Assembly: GCF_963422545.1 (NCBI RefSeq) | Contig: NZ_OY730232.1 | Span: forward strand, 62,001-126,000 | Reading direction: 5' to 3' | Length of the DNA stretch: 64,000 bases | From: an uncultured Flavobacterium sp. | GTDB lineage: Bacteria; Bacteroidota; Bacteroidia; Flavobacteriales; Flavobacteriaceae | Shown here: piece by piece, positions 62,958 to 64,000 of the stretch | How positions within the stretch are numbered: the stretch's first letter is position 1 | How the letters are laid out: every line of letters begins with the position of its first letter | Program-made: the position numbers and the translations under genes | Notes under the pieces: model-generated | What the model was told of the DNA's origin: nothing | Database searches by the model: none | What the model saw: only the letters and a program-made list of their open reading frames with translations

Positions 62958-64000
62958 TTATACGTGTAATGCTCTATTGTCAGTAGCGGCTAATGCAGCT
63001 TCTTTTACCGCTTCCGCGAAAGTTGGATGCGCGTGGCTCATTCTTGAAATATCTTCAGCAGAAGCTTTAAATTCCATTGCTGTAACTGCCTCAGCAATTA
63101 AATCAGCTGTACGTGCTCCAATCATGTGAACTCCTAAAACCTCATCAGTTTTAGCATCAGCAATGATTTTTACGAATCCATCTAAGTCTCCACTAGCTCT
63201 TGCACGACCTAAAGCTTTGAAAGGGAAACTTCCAACTTTGTATTCAGTTCCTGAAGCTTTTACTTGCTCTTCAGTTTGTCCAACTGCAGCAACTTCCGGC
63301 CAAGTGTAAACTACACCAGGAATTAAGTTATAATCGATATGTGGTTTTTGACCAGCTAAGATTTCGGCAACCATAGTTCCTTCTTCTTCCGCTTTGTGCG
63401 CTAACATTGCTCCACGAACAACATCACCAATTGCATAAATATTAGGAACATTAGTTTGTAAATGATCGTTTACTTCTACTTGTCCTCTGTCTGAAATTTT
63501 TACTCCTGCTTTGTCAGCATTTAATCCGTCTGTATAAGGACGACGACCAACAGAAACTAATGAATAATCTCCTTCAAGAGTGATTGTTTCTCCTTTTGCG
63601 TTTTCAGCCTGAACAACAACTGCATCCCCGTTTCTTTCAACTGATTTTACTTTATGAGAAACGTAGAATTTCATTCCTTGTTTTTTCAATACTTTAGTCA
63701 ATTCTTTAGACAAAGCTCCGTCCATTCCAGGAATGATTCTGTCCATGAATTCAACTACAGAAACCTGAGCTCCTAAACGCAAGTAAACTTGTCCAAGCTC
63801 GATTCCGATAACTCCACCACCAATAATAACTAAGTGTTTTGGAACTTCTTTTAAAGCCAACGCTTCTGTAGAAGTGATGATTCTTTCTTTGTCAAGTTTG
63901 ATAAAAGGCAAAGATGATGGTTTTGAACCTGTAGCAATTACAGTATATTTTGCTTCAATAGTTTCAGATGTTCCGTCAGCTTTAGCAACTGCAATGTGTG
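62958..64000 (-). CDS. lpd: Dihydrolipoyl dehydrogenase, 5'-truncated by window edge
   Basis: E3 subunit of pyruvate, 2-oxoglutarate and related dehydrogenase complexes; reoxidises lipoamide with FAD and NAD+. The frame continues past 64000, where ATGSKPSSLPF (FAD domain) is visible, so the FAD Rossmann motif and redox-active cysteines lie outside. Present: NAD-binding VIIGGGVIGIELGQVY, FAD-contact NIYAIGDVVRGAMLAHKAEEEG, and the C-terminal dimer domain with the catalytic His-Glu in MSHAHPTFAEAVKEA. Clear identity. Confidence 0.96.
   Translation of the reverse strand, partial: HIAVAKADGTSETIEAKYTVIATGSKPSSLPFIKLDKERIITSTEALALKEVPKHLVIIGGGVIGIELGQVYLRLGAQVSVVEFMDRIIPGMDGALSKELTKVLKKQGMKFYVSHKVKSVERNGDAVVVQAENAKGETITLEGDYSLVSVGRRPYTDGLNADKAGVKISDRGQVEVNDHLQTNVPNIYAIGDVVRGAMLAHKAEEEGTMVAEILAGQKPHIDYNLIPGVVYTWPEVAAVGQTEEQVKASGTEYKVGSFPFKALGRARASGDLDGFVKIIADAKTDEVLGVHMIGARTADLIAEAVTAMEFKASAEDISRMSHAHPTFAEAVKEAALAATDNRALHV

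Overview
The window looks like a chromosomal segment of a Flavobacterium-type Bacteroidota. The DNA is AT-rich. Promoters match the Bacteroidota -7 box TAnnTTTG, with the clearest case upstream of lysA. The gene set fits too: monomeric NADP-isocitrate dehydrogenase, a TonB receptor paired with a DUF4249 lipoprotein, many small lipoproteins, DinB/GyrI-like proteins, and abundant intergenic palindromes. No rRNA, tRNA, transposase, integrase or CRISPR array was recognised.

Layout. 0-7 kb: 3' part of icd, TonB receptor + DUF4249 lipoprotein, GyrI-like and DinB-like proteins, a secreted Rid protein. 7-19 kb: thiamine pyrophosphokinase, a leucine-rich-repeat protein, rlmF, a small membrane protein, a lipoprotein hydrolase, uvrB, a frameshifted TerB-like gene, an esterase / dipeptide epimerase / PLP-enzyme run, a DUF1456 protein and sucC. 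19-29 kb: the ammonia-assimilation pair gltB-gltD, lysA and an aldo/keto reductase. 29-37 kb: an accessory region of small unknown membrane, lipoprotein and secreted genes, separated by a repeated ~175-bp inverted-repeat element. It ends in a three-gene minus-strand operon that encodes a PAAR-like (DUF4280) protein with a probable toxin domain. 37-50 kb: a divergent Fsr-type MFS/AraC pair, small unknown proteins, PhzF, VOC, an ArsR-AHSA1 operon, an outer-membrane-like protein, an esterase and a GNAT acetyltransferase. 50-64 kb: comM/yifB, a Gfo/Idh oxidoreductase, an ammonium transporter, tilS-dsbD, a pabB-type gene, a DUF4349 lipoprotein, a DoxX protein, a lipocalin pseudogene, a secreted unknown and the 3' part of lpd.

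The housekeeping genes cover central carbon (icd, sucC, lpd), nitrogen assimilation (gltBD, amt), lysine and folate precursors (lysA, pabB), DNA repair (uvrB), and RNA modification (rlmF, tilS). They are ordinary in content.

The most interesting region is 30.5-36.8 kb. A predicted contact-dependent/type VI secretion cargo (PAAR-like N-terminus, hydrolase-like C-terminus) is translationally coupled to an upstream partner and to a downstream exported protein that is a good immunity candidate. The block is bracketed by two ~130-bp direct repeats, and one of them carries a copy of the last codons of the neighbouring MFS gene, which suggests insertion or rearrangement. Each of the four intergenic gaps between the accessory genes from 30.5 to 33.2 kb holds one copy of the inverted-repeat element, giving a cassette-like layout. 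All functional claims about this module are inferred from sequence pattern only.
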